A stretch of DNA of 64,000 nt from an uncultured bacterium (lineage in GTDB: Bacteria; Cyanobacteriota; Vampirovibrionia; Gastranaerophilales; Gastranaerophilaceae). Shown in pieces: positions 8,854 through 19,311 of the stretch; the first letter of the stretch is position 1; each line of letters starts with the position of its first letter. Under the pieces are notes generated by a model, which was not told where the DNA came from, did not search any database, and worked only from the letters and a program-made list of their open reading frames with translations. The DNA lies in assembly GCA_949298985.1 (NCBI GenBank), contig CASFYV010000016.1, positions 47,991 through 111,990 on the forward strand, in the 5' to 3' direction. The translations under genes were made by a program, and so were the position numbers.

Positions 8854-9363
8854 TTAACCAATAACTGGTTGAACAAAAGTTCTTGTAGCTAAATCTTTAT
8901 CTAATAATAATAAAGCTTTTTTATCATCGCCAATAAGTTTAAGAGTTGCTAAAACTCCGCTTACAGTAGATTCTTCTTCTACTTGTTCTTTTAAATACCA
9001 ATCAAGAAAATGTAAAGCAGCTCTATCTTTAACTTCTTCTGCAACATCCATTAAATGATTAATTCTTGAAGTTACAAATTCTTCATGACGTAATACTTGC
9101 TCAAAAATTTCTAAAGGGGTATTCCCTTCAACTACAGGTTTTTCAATAGCTTTTAATTCAATACTTCCGCCTCTTTCATTTAAATAATCAAACATACCCA
9201 TAGCATGAGCATGTTCTTCTTGAACTTGTACGTCAAACCAATTTACAAAACCTTGTAAATTTTGTTCTTGAAAATAAACTTTCATGGCTAAATACAAATA
9301 TTCAGAAAAAAATTCTTTATTAATTTGTTCATTAAATTCTGCTTGTAATTTTTCATTAATCAT
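8854..9363 (-). CDS. ftnA: Non-haem ferritin
   Basis: The protein has about 169 residues with the ferritin four-helix pattern. Iron ligands are visible as E-x2-Y in FFSEYLYLA, EEHAHA in helix B, and later HEE and EQVEEE segments, matching the bacterial ferritin ferroxidase centre. It oxidises and stores iron in the cytoplasm. An ATG five codons further upstream (9378) is in frame, but the sequence between the two ATGs is itself a strong GGAGG site 8 nt before 9363, so 9363 is the better start. A palindrome at 9390-9421 lies just upstream. Confidence 0.95.
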   Translation of the reverse strand: MINEKLQAEFNEQINKEFFSEYLYLAMKVYFQEQNLQGFVNWFDVQVQEEHAHAMGMFDYLNERGGSIELKAIEKPVVEGNTPLEIFEQVLRHEEFVTSRINHLMDVAEEVKDRAALHFLDWYLKEQVEEESTVSGVLATLKLIGDDKKALLLLDKDLATRTFVQPVIG

Positions 9364-9389
9364 CTTCTTATCCTCCATATTTATATTAT

Positions 9390-9421
9390 AAATACCTAGG
9401 ATTAAATATTCCTAGGTATTT
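9390..9421. promoter_or_regulatory. 12-bp palindrome between gyrB and ferritin
   Basis: AAATACCTAGGA (9390-9401) is exactly complementary to TCCTAGGTATTT (9410-9421). It lies after the gyrB stop and 27 bp before the ferritin start. It could be the gyrB terminator, although the T-run after it is weak, or an operator for ferritin. I cannot separate these from sequence alone. Confidence 0.6.
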
Positions 9422-9441
9422 AATCTATTTATTATTATACA

Positions 9442-11874
<2,433 letters not shown>

Positions 11875-11961
11875 TCATCCCCCTCAAATAAATTAAAATC
11901 TTTTAGTATTATAATTGTACCATAAAAGAAATTTTTGAGTAATTAGTTTTTAGAGGTTTTT

Positions 11962-12270
11962 ATGATTAAAAAAATAAATCTATATGATATTGAATATAAT
12001 GAAAGCTATAACAAAAAATTAGTATTTGATAATGAGAATAGTTCATTAACATTAATCTCTTTTAAAGCAGGAAAAGAAAGAAGTTTACATATAGACGAGC
12101 AGGATGAAGTTGCACAAATTATCGAGGGTAAAGCAGAAGTAACTATTGGAAAAGAAAAATTTGTTTTGATACAAAACGAAATGATAGTCATGCCTGCCAA
12201 AATTCCACACGGTTTAAAGGCAATAGAAGACAGTAAAATGTTATTATTAAGACCAAAACATACTCATTAA
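11962..12270 (+). CDS. Small cupin-domain protein
   Basis: The 102-aa single-domain cupin has motif 1 around His43 to Gly56 (SLHIDEQDEVAQIIEG) and motif 2 as MPAKIPHGLKA at about 77-87. His43 and His83 are candidate metal ligands, while the usual second His of motif 1 is replaced (HID). Such proteins bind small molecules or metals or act as sensors; the substrate cannot be told. It is divergent from gyrB, with an 87-bp shared upstream region, and has a GAGG site 8 nt before the ATG. Confidence 0.85.
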   Translation: MIKKINLYDIEYNESYNKKLVFDNENSSLTLISFKAGKERSLHIDEQDEVAQIIEGKAEVTIGKEKFVLIQNEMIVMPAKIPHGLKAIEDSKMLLLRPKHTH

Positions 12271-12329
12271 TAAAATACAAACTTGATTTTTTGTTATTTA
12301 GTTGCTAGAATTAATTTTGTCACAGAAAG

Positions 12330-12606
12330 ATACGGGCCTGTGGCACTCTACCGAGGGGTAAATGAGTGATATTTTAACTCAATAAGTCCCGCTCAATGTC
12401 TAGAAAATAAATGTTGGATTTTTTGAGAGGTAGGTAGCGGGCTCGCGCCGAGCGGTAAGGCAAGCCGAGTGAGAGAATCGAACGAGGTGGAGTCGAGGAA
12501 ACGGAGTCGGCTTGTGTGAACAAGACGAGCAGGTTTCCGAGTGGAGCCGTTAAGCTAATGGCATGACAACTAAATATTAAATCGCCACAATATACGGGCC
12601 TGTGGC
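12330..12606 (+). repeat. Direct repeat of the tRNA(CAU) leader and 5' end bracketing a GC-rich tract
   Basis: The 15-bp sequence ATACGGGCCTGTGGC occurs at 12330-12344 and again at 12592-12606, where it is the last 4 bp of leader plus the first 11 bp of the tRNA gene. The 247 bp between the copies are GC-rich compared with the genes, have no open reading frame that I would call, and contain short hairpins such as GCTCG-CGC-CGAGC (12440-12452). ATTTAGTTG at about 12296 is inverted as CAACTAAAT at about 12568, near the outer and inner edges. It looks like a short insertion at the tRNA 5' end. Confidence 0.7.
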
Positions 12607-12667
12607 GCAGCGGTAGCGCAGAGGACTCATAATCCTTTGGTCGTGGGTTCGAATCCCTCCGGGCCCA
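12596..12667 (+). tRNA. tRNA with anticodon CAU (Met or lysidine-type Ile)
   Basis: A 72-nt cloverleaf: acceptor GGGCCTG with CGGGCCC (one G-T pair), D arm GCGC/GCGC, anticodon stem GAGGA/TCCTT with loop CTCATAA, and T arm GTGGG-TTCGAAT-CCCTC with one T-T mismatch. The discriminator is A and CCA is not encoded. An initiator tRNA would carry three G-C pairs in the anticodon stem, which are absent. Elongator Met and Ile2 both use CAU and cannot be separated safely by eye. Confidence 0.9.
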
Positions 12668-12668
12668 T

Positions 12669-12707
12669 AAAAAATAGACACAACTTTTTGGTTTTGTCTA
12701 TTTTTTT
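12669..12707 (+). terminator. Terminator after tRNA(CAU)
   Basis: The 11-bp stem AAAAAATAGAC (12669-12679) pairs with GTCTATTTTTT (12696-12706), which supplies the T-run. It starts two bases after the tRNA. Confidence 0.85.
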
Positions 12708-12715
12708 GTCCGGAA

Positions 12716-13050
12716 AGTGGATGAGAACCCCAAACAAGCGGAGCGAAGTTTTTAAGTTCAAACGTAAATGAGCTGGTAAATATAAGGTGCAAAAAATTGC
12801 ACCCTACTTGTTTTTTGGGGGACATTTTACCCTCCTCCCCTTGAGGGAGGGGGTGGGGTTTTATAATTTAAAAGGTGCAAAAATTGCACTCTACAAACTA
12901 TTTAGGATATATATTTTTTGTAATTCATAGATTATTTTAGTGTATATTAAAAGACGCAGTAAATCAAAGATTTACCACATCCTACTTTATTTAAGAATGA
13001 TTAAAGCAAGTAGCAAGTAGGGTGCAATTTTTTGCACCAAAACAATCAAT
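12716..13050. repeat. Gene-free repeat tract with GGTGCAA...TTGCACC hairpins and a CCCTCC palindrome
   Basis: The stretch of about 390 bp between the tRNA and the next gene holds no convincing gene. Three palindromic units occur: 12784-12808 (GGTGCAAAAAATTGCACC core), 12872-12894 (GGTGCAAAAATTGCACT core) and 13015-13038 in the opposite orientation. Bases 12829-12862 hold a CCCTCC...CCTTGAGGGAGG palindrome ending GTGGGGT, which belongs to the same family as the repeats inside prmA. Bases 12724-12756 match a sequence downstream of tRNA-Leu(GAG). Confidence 0.8.
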
Positions 13051-13054
13051 AACA

Positions 13055-13681
13055 TCATTTATTATAATTTACTTGTAGCTTTTCACCAGCTTTAATTTCT
13101 TTTATTTTGCCTTGTCTTATAGAACCATAAATATATGTAAATCTATTTTTATAAGTACTTTCACCTATTTTTTTCACTAACCTATCATTTAAAGGATGAA
13201 CATACACTTTACAATTTTCGCCAAAAGCAGAACAATATTCACCACCATTAGTAAAAAATTCCAACATCAAATCATCATCAACCAACATTGTTCCATCTGA
13301 ATTTATTTTTTTAGGTTGTAAAATATCAAAATATACCTTTGCGAATTCTTCATTCGTAGAACAAGGTACTTTTACGCCATTTTGCATCATTTTATAACTA
13401 TATTTTTCAATTTTATACATACAATCACTAGCCTTATTAAGCCAAACCTGATCTTTTTGAGAAGGTAATAAAGAATTAAATGAAAAATAAAATACAACTA
13501 TTGTAACTAATATAAATATTGGCATATAAATCGTTACTAATCGACAACTACTATTAATAAAATATTTCCTTAACGGATATTTTGAAGAATCTATAAAATC
13601 AAAATTATTAGTCTTTTTTTGTAAAAAAATTACAACACTTACAAGTAATATCAATGGTATTAAATTTACAAATATACTCAT
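13055..13681 (-). CDS. Hypothetical protein with two N-terminal membrane segments
   Basis: I do not recognise this 208-aa protein. A hydrophobic segment lies at residues 3-20 and another at about 47-68, followed by a soluble C-terminal domain of about 135 residues with several cysteines (around residues 87, 106, 149 and 156) that could form disulfides if the domain is outside the membrane. The gene stands alone between the repeat tract and metG, divergent from metG. Confidence 0.75.
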   Translation of the reverse strand: MSIFVNLIPLILLVSVVIFLQKKTNNFDFIDSSKYPLRKYFINSSCRLVTIYMPIFILVTIVVFYFSFNSLLPSQKDQVWLNKASDCMYKIEKYSYKMMQNGVKVPCSTNEEFAKVYFDILQPKKINSDGTMLVDDDLMLEFFTNGGEYCSAFGENCKVYVHPLNDRLVKKIGESTYKNRFTYIYGSIRQGKIKEIKAGEKLQVNYNK

Positions 13682-13751
13682 CAGAAATCTAAAAACCTCC
13701 AGTTTAATAATTATATAATAACATAATAAACACCTGATTTTAATTTTTTCA

Positions 13752-13760
13752 TGCTATAAT
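13752..13760 (+). promoter_or_regulatory. Extended -10 promoter for metG
   Basis: TGCTATAAT is a perfect extended -10 element (TGnTATAAT). No good -35 box is present, as is usual for this promoter type. Transcription would begin near 13767, leaving a leader of about 32 nt that contains an AGAGGG ribosome site before the metG ATG at 13799. Confidence 0.7.
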
Positions 13761-13798
13761 CGACTTAAAATGGTAGATTAGCAGAGGGAAATATTATT

Positions 13799-15361
13799 AT
13801 GAATAGATTTTATACAACAACAGCGATTGATTATGTAAATGGTGCTCCACATATTGGACACGCTTATGAAAAAATTCTTACAGATGTTATTTACAGACAT
13901 TTTACACAAAGATGTGAAAATACTTATTTTTTAACCGGCACAGATGAGCACGGTATAAAAATCCAAAAAACTTCTGCACAAAATGGAATGACTCCAAAAG
14001 AATTGTGCGATATGAATGCTAACAAATTCAAAGAAGCTTGGAAAGCTTTAGATGTTGATTATTCACAATTTATTAGAACAACAGACGAACAACATGAAAA
14101 AATTGTTCAAAAAATATTCAAAAAATTAGTAGATAAAGGTGATATTTATAAAAATTCTTATACAGGTCTATACTGTTCAGGATGTGAAGCATTTTTGAGC
14201 GAAAAGGATTTAACAGAAGATGGACTTTGTCCTGATCACTTAAAAAAACCTGAAGTTGTTAGTGAAGAAAATTATTTCTTCAAACTAACTAAATACAAAG
14301 ATGCGATTATCAAACACATTAAAACAAATCCTGATTTTATAGTTCCATCTTTTAGAGCAAATGAAGTTTTAAATCAGTTGGAAAATATTGAAGATATTTC
14401 AGTTTCTCGTGCAAAATCAAATGTATCTTGGGGGATTCCAGTATTAGGAGATGATGATCAAGTAATTTATGTATGGATTGATGCTCTATCTAACTATATT
14501 ACAGCTTTAGGATATAACCCTGATGGCGAAAGCGAAGAAAAATTTAAAAACTTCTGGCCTGCTGATGTTCAAGTAATCGGAAAAGACATTTTAAAATTCC
14601 ATAGTATTTATTGGATTGCGATACTTATGGCATTAGATTTGCCACTACCAAAACATATTTTAGCTCACGGTTGGATTACAATTGATCAAACTAAGATGTC
14701 AAAATCTTTAGGAAATGTTATTTCTCCAACAGGAGTTTTAGAAGCATTTAATTTAGAGATTCCTGATCCTTTAAGATACTACATGGCAACTGCTGCACCT
14801 TGCGGTAAGGATGGCAATTATTCTGATGAAGACTTTAAAGAAAAAGTAAATGCTCATTTAGCAAATTCAATGGGCAATCTTTTAAATAGAACTCTATCAA
14901 TGTTAGTAAAATACTTTGATGGTGATATTAAGCCTGAATTTTTAGGTAAAAATGAATTAAAAGAAAAAGCTTTAGAAACAATAAAATCTGTAAAACATCA
15001 TTTTGATTATTTTGAAATCCAAGAAGCAGCATTAAAAATTATGGAGTTAGTAGATTTTGTTAACAAATATGTTACAGATAACGCTCCTTGGACTCTTGCA
15101 AAAGAAGGACAAATGGAAAAATGCGGAGTTGTTTTAACCAATGTATTGGAAATTATGACCGTAATTTCCTCCCTCATTTACCCCTATTGTCCGAATATTG
15201 CAAAATCAATGTCAGAACAGCTTGGATATGATTTGAATACAAAATTAGATGATATAACTTGTGAAGTATTACAAGCTGGGCATTTAATTGATAAAGAAAA
15301 TATTACTCCTGTATTTTTAAGAGTCGATAGTGAACTTGCTGATAAAAAAGGAAATAAATAA
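13799..15361 (+). CDS. metG: Methionyl-tRNA synthetase
   Basis: The 520-aa class I synthetase carries the HIGH motif as PHIGH at 17-21 and KMSKS at about 299-303. A zinc-knuckle pair CSGC is present around residue 128 with a reduced second half (CPDH), suggesting a single-zinc or partly degenerate knuckle. An anticodon-binding helical domain follows, and the C-terminal dimerisation domain is absent, giving a short form like that of Bacillus-type or mitochondrial enzymes without tail. It charges tRNA-Met. A perfect terminator follows. Confidence 0.96.
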   Translation: MNRFYTTTAIDYVNGAPHIGHAYEKILTDVIYRHFTQRCENTYFLTGTDEHGIKIQKTSAQNGMTPKELCDMNANKFKEAWKALDVDYSQFIRTTDEQHEKIVQKIFKKLVDKGDIYKNSYTGLYCSGCEAFLSEKDLTEDGLCPDHLKKPEVVSEENYFFKLTKYKDAIIKHIKTNPDFIVPSFRANEVLNQLENIEDISVSRAKSNVSWGIPVLGDDDQVIYVWIDALSNYITALGYNPDGESEEKFKNFWPADVQVIGKDILKFHSIYWIAILMALDLPLPKHILAHGWITIDQTKMSKSLGNVISPTGVLEAFNLEIPDPLRYYMATAAPCGKDGNYSDEDFKEKVNAHLANSMGNLLNRTLSMLVKYFDGDIKPEFLGKNELKEKALETIKSVKHHFDYFEIQEAALKIMELVDFVNKYVTDNAPWTLAKEGQMEKCGVVLTNVLEIMTVISSLIYPYCPNIAKSMSEQLGYDLNTKLDDITCEVLQAGHLIDKENITPVFLRVDSELADKKGNK

Positions 15362-15372
15362 TAAAAATGTAA

Positions 15373-15402
15373 AAAAGAGAGGCAATTACTTGCCTCTCTT
15401 TT
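15373..15402 (+). terminator. Terminator after metG
   Basis: A perfect 12-bp stem (AAAAGAGAGGCA, 15373-15384, with 15391-15402) has a 6-nt loop and ends in four Ts. Confidence 0.9.
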
Positions 15403-15444
15403 AAAAATCTGATACTATTAAAGGGTATTAGGAGTAAGTGTTTT

Positions 15445-16545
15445 GTGCAAATTTTTCCAATAAATTTTAAAATAAATCAACCAATAAATTATAGAGAAAA
15501 TATAATGATTCCAAAAACTAATTTTCAGAGGTTAGATATGATATATAAACCTGATGAGATTTCATTTCGAGCGAACACTTCTAATGGAAATATTTTAAAA
15601 AAATTAAAAGAAATTACTTGTCCATATACAGGTATAAAAATGTTATCAGGCTCGACTGTTACAGCTTTAGAAAAAAGAATTGAGGGTTTTAAATCTACTG
15701 AAAGAATACTAAAAATGCTTTCTAAATACACTGATTATATGCAAATTACAGAGAAAACAATGTATGATATTTTTTCGAAATATGCCAAAGAAAACCCTGA
15801 TAAAAACTTAACAGAATGTCTTCAAGAATTTTATAATGAGAGTTTAGCAAAATTAAAATTAGAAGAATTTGAAGTTTTAGATAATGTCGATGATATATCA
15901 CAAGAATTATCTCCGGAAACAGCTTTACAAGTAAGAGCCAAAACAACTCGTTGTAGAGAAGTTATTTTAGCCAATAATAAAGAAGATACGTTTAAACGTC
16001 GCCTATTTTTGAGTTCATTAGATGAAATAACAGCTAAAGATGAAAAAGAAAAAAACATTTTAGAAAAAATGAAAGATCAAGCTTTATATCTTCCAACCTC
16101 AAGCAGCAGTGAAAACGCTTTCATTGTAAAATACGCTTCTAGAGGAGAAAAAGAAATTGCAAAAAGAATTTTAAGAGCATCCGCAGGTACAATTGAACAT
16201 ATAAAACCTGATTCCAAAGGTGGAGAAAATGATATTGGGAACTTTATATTAGTTTCATCTCTGGCAAATAGTAACCGTGAAAATATGCCATTAGAAAAAT
16301 ATATACTAAGACATCCAAATATTCCTCAATATTGTCAAAAATATATTGAAGAAATAATGCAAGAGATTTATAAAGGTCATTTAAAAGGTAACGAAACTTA
16401 CCCATACAAAATAAAAGAAAGATTAGCAAAAGAATCTAATAATAAGATACAGTTAGATTTATCAAATTATAGATATACTTTTTCTGAAGCCATTGAAAAA
16501 GAAAATAATCATTATAAGAATTTAAAAACAAAACATAAAAAATAA
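15445..16545 (+). CDS. Hypothetical protein with C-terminal HNH-like motif
   Basis: The 366-aa protein starts at GTG with AGGAG 11 nt upstream. An N-terminal CPYTG lies at residues 59-63. The C-terminal part has an HNH-endonuclease-like pattern at about 249-279: TIEHIKPDSKGGENDIGN followed by N-x-R-E-N, with His252, Asn262, Asn266 and Asn276/Arg278 in the expected spacing. The N-terminus has the ISFRAN motif seen in related form on other lineage-specific proteins here. No partner restriction or modification gene is next to it, so a nuclease role is inference only. Confidence 0.7.
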   Translation: MQIFPINFKINQPINYRENIMIPKTNFQRLDMIYKPDEISFRANTSNGNILKKLKEITCPYTGIKMLSGSTVTALEKRIEGFKSTERILKMLSKYTDYMQITEKTMYDIFSKYAKENPDKNLTECLQEFYNESLAKLKLEEFEVLDNVDDISQELSPETALQVRAKTTRCREVILANNKEDTFKRRLFLSSLDEITAKDEKEKNILEKMKDQALYLPTSSSSENAFIVKYASRGEKEIAKRILRASAGTIEHIKPDSKGGENDIGNFILVSSLANSNRENMPLEKYILRHPNIPQYCQKYIEEIMQEIYKGHLKGNETYPYKIKERLAKESNNKIQLDLSNYRYTFSEAIEKENNHYKNLKTKHKK

Positions 16546-16578
16546 AATTTACAAATTGTTATATAATAACAATTTTAT

Positions 16579-16806
16579 TTAATGTATAGGAACTTTTGCT
16601 TTAAATATTTCTAAGTTTAAAATTTCAAATTTATCTTGTAATTCTTTATGATTGTTGATTACTATGTCTAACACATCTAATAAATCATAAACTTCATCAA
16701 TATGCTCTGAAAAATATAAACAATATCCATTTATAAGTTCAAGCAAAGATTTGTTTTTAGATAATAAAATTTCAATTTGTTCTAAATTAAATTCAATATT
16801 TTGCAT
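16579..16806 (-). CDS. Hypothetical small helical protein
   Basis: I do not recognise this protein of about 75 residues. It is acidic and Leu/Ile-rich (FNLEQIEILL, VYDLLDVLDIVIN), compatible with a coiled coil. The frame is open further upstream to 16863, but the ATG at 16806 has a GAGAGG site 7 nt before it and is preferred. It is divergent from the small RHH gene at 16926. Confidence 0.6.
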   Translation of the reverse strand: MQNIEFNLEQIEILLSKNKSLLELINGYCLYFSEHIDEVYDLLDVLDIVINNHKELQDKFEILNLEIFKAKVPIH

Positions 16807-16925
16807 TTTAATCCTCTCTTTTTTAAGAGTATAATCTGATGTCATTTTGATGTCAATATGCACGCTTGATTATTTTTATTTATAACTATAAGATTTATTA
16901 AATAGGTAATTTAATGGAGTCTTAA

Positions 16926-17072
16926 ATGTCAATCAATGAAAAAAATCAAAAAGTTTTTACTTTAAGAATTGATAATAATCTTTTTGAAAGAATAAAAAAA
17001 GACGCAGAAAAAAATAAACGTACCATTACTAAACATATAGAATATGTTTTGGAAAAAAGTCTTGAACAATAA
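16926..17072 (+). CDS. Ribbon-helix-helix (Arc-like) small protein
   Basis: A 48-aa gene. The sequence KVFTLRIDNNLFERIKKDAE, then NKRTITKHIEYVLEKSL, is the standard beta strand followed by two helices of Arc/MetJ-type DNA-binding repressors. GGAG lies 6 nt before the ATG. It ends four bases from the end of the converging tsaC-like gene. The small helical gene to its left is divergent, so the pair could form a regulator-target unit. No recognisable toxin gene adjoins it. Confidence 0.8.
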   Translation: MSINEKNQKVFTLRIDNNLFERIKKDAEKNKRTITKHIEYVLEKSLEQ

Positions 17073-17076
17073 TCAC

Positions 17077-17664
17077 CTAAATTACAATTTCACCCTGTCT
17101 GAAAATAATGATTTCATCATTTTTAAATCCGGCAACGGTAGAGACTTTTCCTTTAGCTGAAAAACCGAAATCAGGGATTACTAAGTCTATTTTATCTCCA
17201 ATATAATTCATTGCTTCATCATAATTTAATGCGGCAGGTTCTCCTGATAAGTTTGCACTAGTAGTTGCAAGAGTATGACCATCAATATTTTCACAAATTT
17301 TTTGAAAAACTTTGTTATCAGGAATTCTAACCCCAACAGTATTCATATTAGATGTAATATAATCAGGAGTTTTTTCCGATTTTTCTAAAACAAGAGTTAA
17401 TGCACCCGGAAAAAATTTTTTTATTAATTTTTGAGCTTCTTTAGGAATAGGTTGCTTTAAATAATCAAAAAGATTATAAAACTCATTACTCATTAAAATT
17501 AAAGGTTTCTTTCCATCCCTATGTTTTATATCATAAATTTTTTTCACAGCTTTTTCATTATTGGGTAAACATCCAAGTCCCCAAACAGTATCTGTTACAT
17601 AGGCGATAACTCCACCATTCTTTAAAATTTCATTTATATCATTTTTACTAAAAAAATTTTCCAT
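17077..17664 (-). CDS. tsaC: Threonylcarbamoyl-AMP synthase (TsaC/Sua5 family)
   Basis: The 195-aa YrdC-fold protein has the family motifs VTDTVWGLG near the start, KHRDGKKPL for ATP and substrate binding, the KKFFPGALTLVL core, ATTSANLSGEPA and a late STVAGF. It makes threonylcarbamoyl-AMP from threonine, bicarbonate and ATP for the t6A modification at position 37 of ANN-decoding tRNAs. It is the short TsaC form without the Sua5 C-terminal domain. An uncharacterised YciO paralogue role is a less likely alternative. Confidence 0.9.
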   Translation of the reverse strand: MENFFSKNDINEILKNGGVIAYVTDTVWGLGCLPNNEKAVKKIYDIKHRDGKKPLILMSNEFYNLFDYLKQPIPKEAQKLIKKFFPGALTLVLEKSEKTPDYITSNMNTVGVRIPDNKVFQKICENIDGHTLATTSANLSGEPAALNYDEAMNYIGDKIDLVIPDFGFSAKGKVSTVAGFKNDEIIIFRQGEIVI

Positions 17665-17779
17665 AGACTTCTCATTTTTTATACTATATTAGCAAAAAAT
17701 TTTTTTAGTAGCTATATTATTTTATTATTGACATAAATCTTTTTGTAAGTACCCTTTAGTTATTGATTAGGTTATATAA

Positions 17780-18430
17780 ATGGAAGTCACAAACAATTTC
17801 AATATAAATAAAAATTCAACTGTATTACATAAAAATATAATAAATAATAATAGAAAAAATTCTCCAAGTTTAAAAGAACATATTGGAGTTGCGGCTGGTT
17901 CTATGATAGGAACATTGTTGCCAATTTTATTAATGAAAAAACAACAAAATGTTAGATTAAAAGATTTAAAATATCCTCCTGATAAAATGATTTTATTAAG
18001 TGCAGGAAGTATTGCAGGCGGTATAATAGGAGGTGTTGTTGCTGATAAAACAACAGATGCAAGAGCAAAAGTTTGTGAAGGTGTTTTCCAATTTTTTAAT
18101 GTATTGTTTCCAACATTATTAATAGAACCAATTTTAACAATTTGTAAAATGATAAAACCATTAAATAATAATATTGTAAAAATAGGATTATTAATGAGTG
18201 GTATAGTTGGAGGTATGCATTTGGGGGCTAAGGTTTCAAATATAGTTACTAGAGAAAATGAAGAAGAGAAAAAACGAAAAGTTGGAGCGATAGATTTTTT
18301 AGCAAATATAGATGTAATATCAGGCGCCTTAGTTGCATCAAAAGTGCCTTTTGTAAATAAAATTCCAATAGAGAAATTAATGCCATTGATATATACTTTT
18401 ACAGGATATCAATCTGGAAAGATTAAATAA
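17780..18430 (+). CDS. Hypothetical glycine-zipper membrane protein
   Basis: I do not recognise this 216-aa protein. An Asn-rich N-terminus of about 35 residues is followed by glycine-rich hydrophobic stretches (GVAAGSMIGTLLPILL, AGSIAGGIIGGVVA, a long segment around 105-125 and a G-rich segment near 135-155), suggesting three to four membrane or membrane-surface helices. The start has only a weak AGG upstream. It stands alone between tsaC and the yceD operon. Confidence 0.7.
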   Translation: MEVTNNFNINKNSTVLHKNIINNNRKNSPSLKEHIGVAAGSMIGTLLPILLMKKQQNVRLKDLKYPPDKMILLSAGSIAGGIIGGVVADKTTDARAKVCEGVFQFFNVLFPTLLIEPILTICKMIKPLNNNIVKIGLLMSGIVGGMHLGAKVSNIVTRENEEEKKRKVGAIDFLANIDVISGALVASKVPFVNKIPIEKLMPLIYTFTGYQSGKIK

Positions 18431-18479
18431 TTTAATAGTTTATGTTATATTATAAAATGTAAATAAAAAGGAGAATTTT

Positions 18480-18725
18480 ATGGTTCAACAATTTAATACA
18501 CCACAAAAAACAAGACAAGCGGTAATTTTATTTTTAAAAGGTTCTGCGACTCCTGTTGTAATGTATTTTGAAAATCCTCAAGCGGTTTATGCTGAGTTAA
18601 AACAATTAATGAAAAGTCCAACTCCTGTTTTAGTAGAAAAAGAACCAATCGGACCTATTAAAAAATTATGTTTTGTATCTACTCAGATAGCAGGTTTAGT
18701 ATTACAGGAAGAACCATATGCATAA
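18480..18725 (+). CDS. Small conserved-looking hypothetical upstream of yceD
   Basis: The 81-aa protein has no recognised domain. The pattern AVILFLKGSATPVVMYFENP followed by a VYAEL-x-QLM helix suggests a compact alpha/beta fold. A strong AAGGAG site precedes the ATG and the last eight bases overlap yceD, so it is translated with yceD and rpmF and probably acts in the ribosome or lipid context of that operon. The function is unknown. Confidence 0.8.
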   Translation: MVQQFNTPQKTRQAVILFLKGSATPVVMYFENPQAVYAELKQLMKSPTPVLVEKEPIGPIKKLCFVSTQIAGLVLQEEPYA

Positions 18726-19221
18726 AAATGACAACACTTCCAAAATAGTTTTAATAGAAGATATTGAAAAAAATAAAGATAAAACACTCCATTATGAGTT
18801 TAATGGAGAAATTGTTGAGCTGGAAGATTGCAAGATTGTGGCAAATTTAGATTTAAAATCATTGGGTGAATATATAGAAGTAAAAGGCAATGTTGAGGGT
18901 AAAATTCAACTTGAATGTGACAGATGTCTAAATAAATTTGATTATGAATTAAATTTTAAAATAGATGAAATGTATGCAAAAAATTCACTTTATGAAGAAT
19001 ATGGTCAAGAGGTGGAACTCAAGTCAGGACAGTTTATTACGGATTTAAACGGTGAAAAAGAAATAGATATTTATGACTTATTGTATCAATCTGTAATATT
19101 GCAGTTACCAAATAAAAAAGTTTGTGGTATAAATTGTAATGAGGGATTATTTGTGTCAGAAGACGAAATAAAGATTCCCGATGAAAGAATGGAAGTTTTC
19201 AAAAATATAAAAATAGAATAA
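18718..19221 (+). CDS. yceD: YceD/DUF177 family protein
   Basis: The 167-aa product has the DUF177 signature LECDRCL at 65-71 and a CGINCNEG C-terminal cysteine pair. YceD genes are almost always directly upstream of rpmF, as here, and the family has been linked to 23S rRNA accumulation and ribosome synthesis (plant homologue studies). It is the second gene of the 18480-rpmF-plsX-fab run. There is no close ribosome site because it overlaps the previous gene by 8 bp. Confidence 0.9.
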   Translation: MHKNDNTSKIVLIEDIEKNKDKTLHYEFNGEIVELEDCKIVANLDLKSLGEYIEVKGNVEGKIQLECDRCLNKFDYELNFKIDEMYAKNSLYEEYGQEVELKSGQFITDLNGEKEIDIYDLLYQSVILQLPNKKVCGINCNEGLFVSEDEIKIPDERMEVFKNIKIE

Positions 19222-19311
19222 CCCGATAATATAAATAGTACTCAACTCAAAAGCTGTAACAATAATAATTAATTGGAATAGCAAACAAATCTAGAAAGGA
19301 AGATATAAGAA

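Noticed and set aside
9364..9378. Upstream ATG for ferritin (five extra residues)
   Set aside because: The codons between the two ATGs form the GGAGG ribosome site for the downstream ATG.
12330..12400. A second, degenerate tRNA gene upstream of tRNA(CAU)
   Set aside because: Only the first 11 bases of the tRNA are present; no D, anticodon or T arm follows, so it is a fragment, not a pseudogene of the whole tRNA.
12577..12825. Minus-strand ORF of 82 codons across the tRNA(CAU) gene
   Set aside because: It is the antisense of the tRNA (the GIRTHDQRIMSPLRYRCATGP-type peptide is a well-known false call over tRNA genes) and overlaps the terminator.
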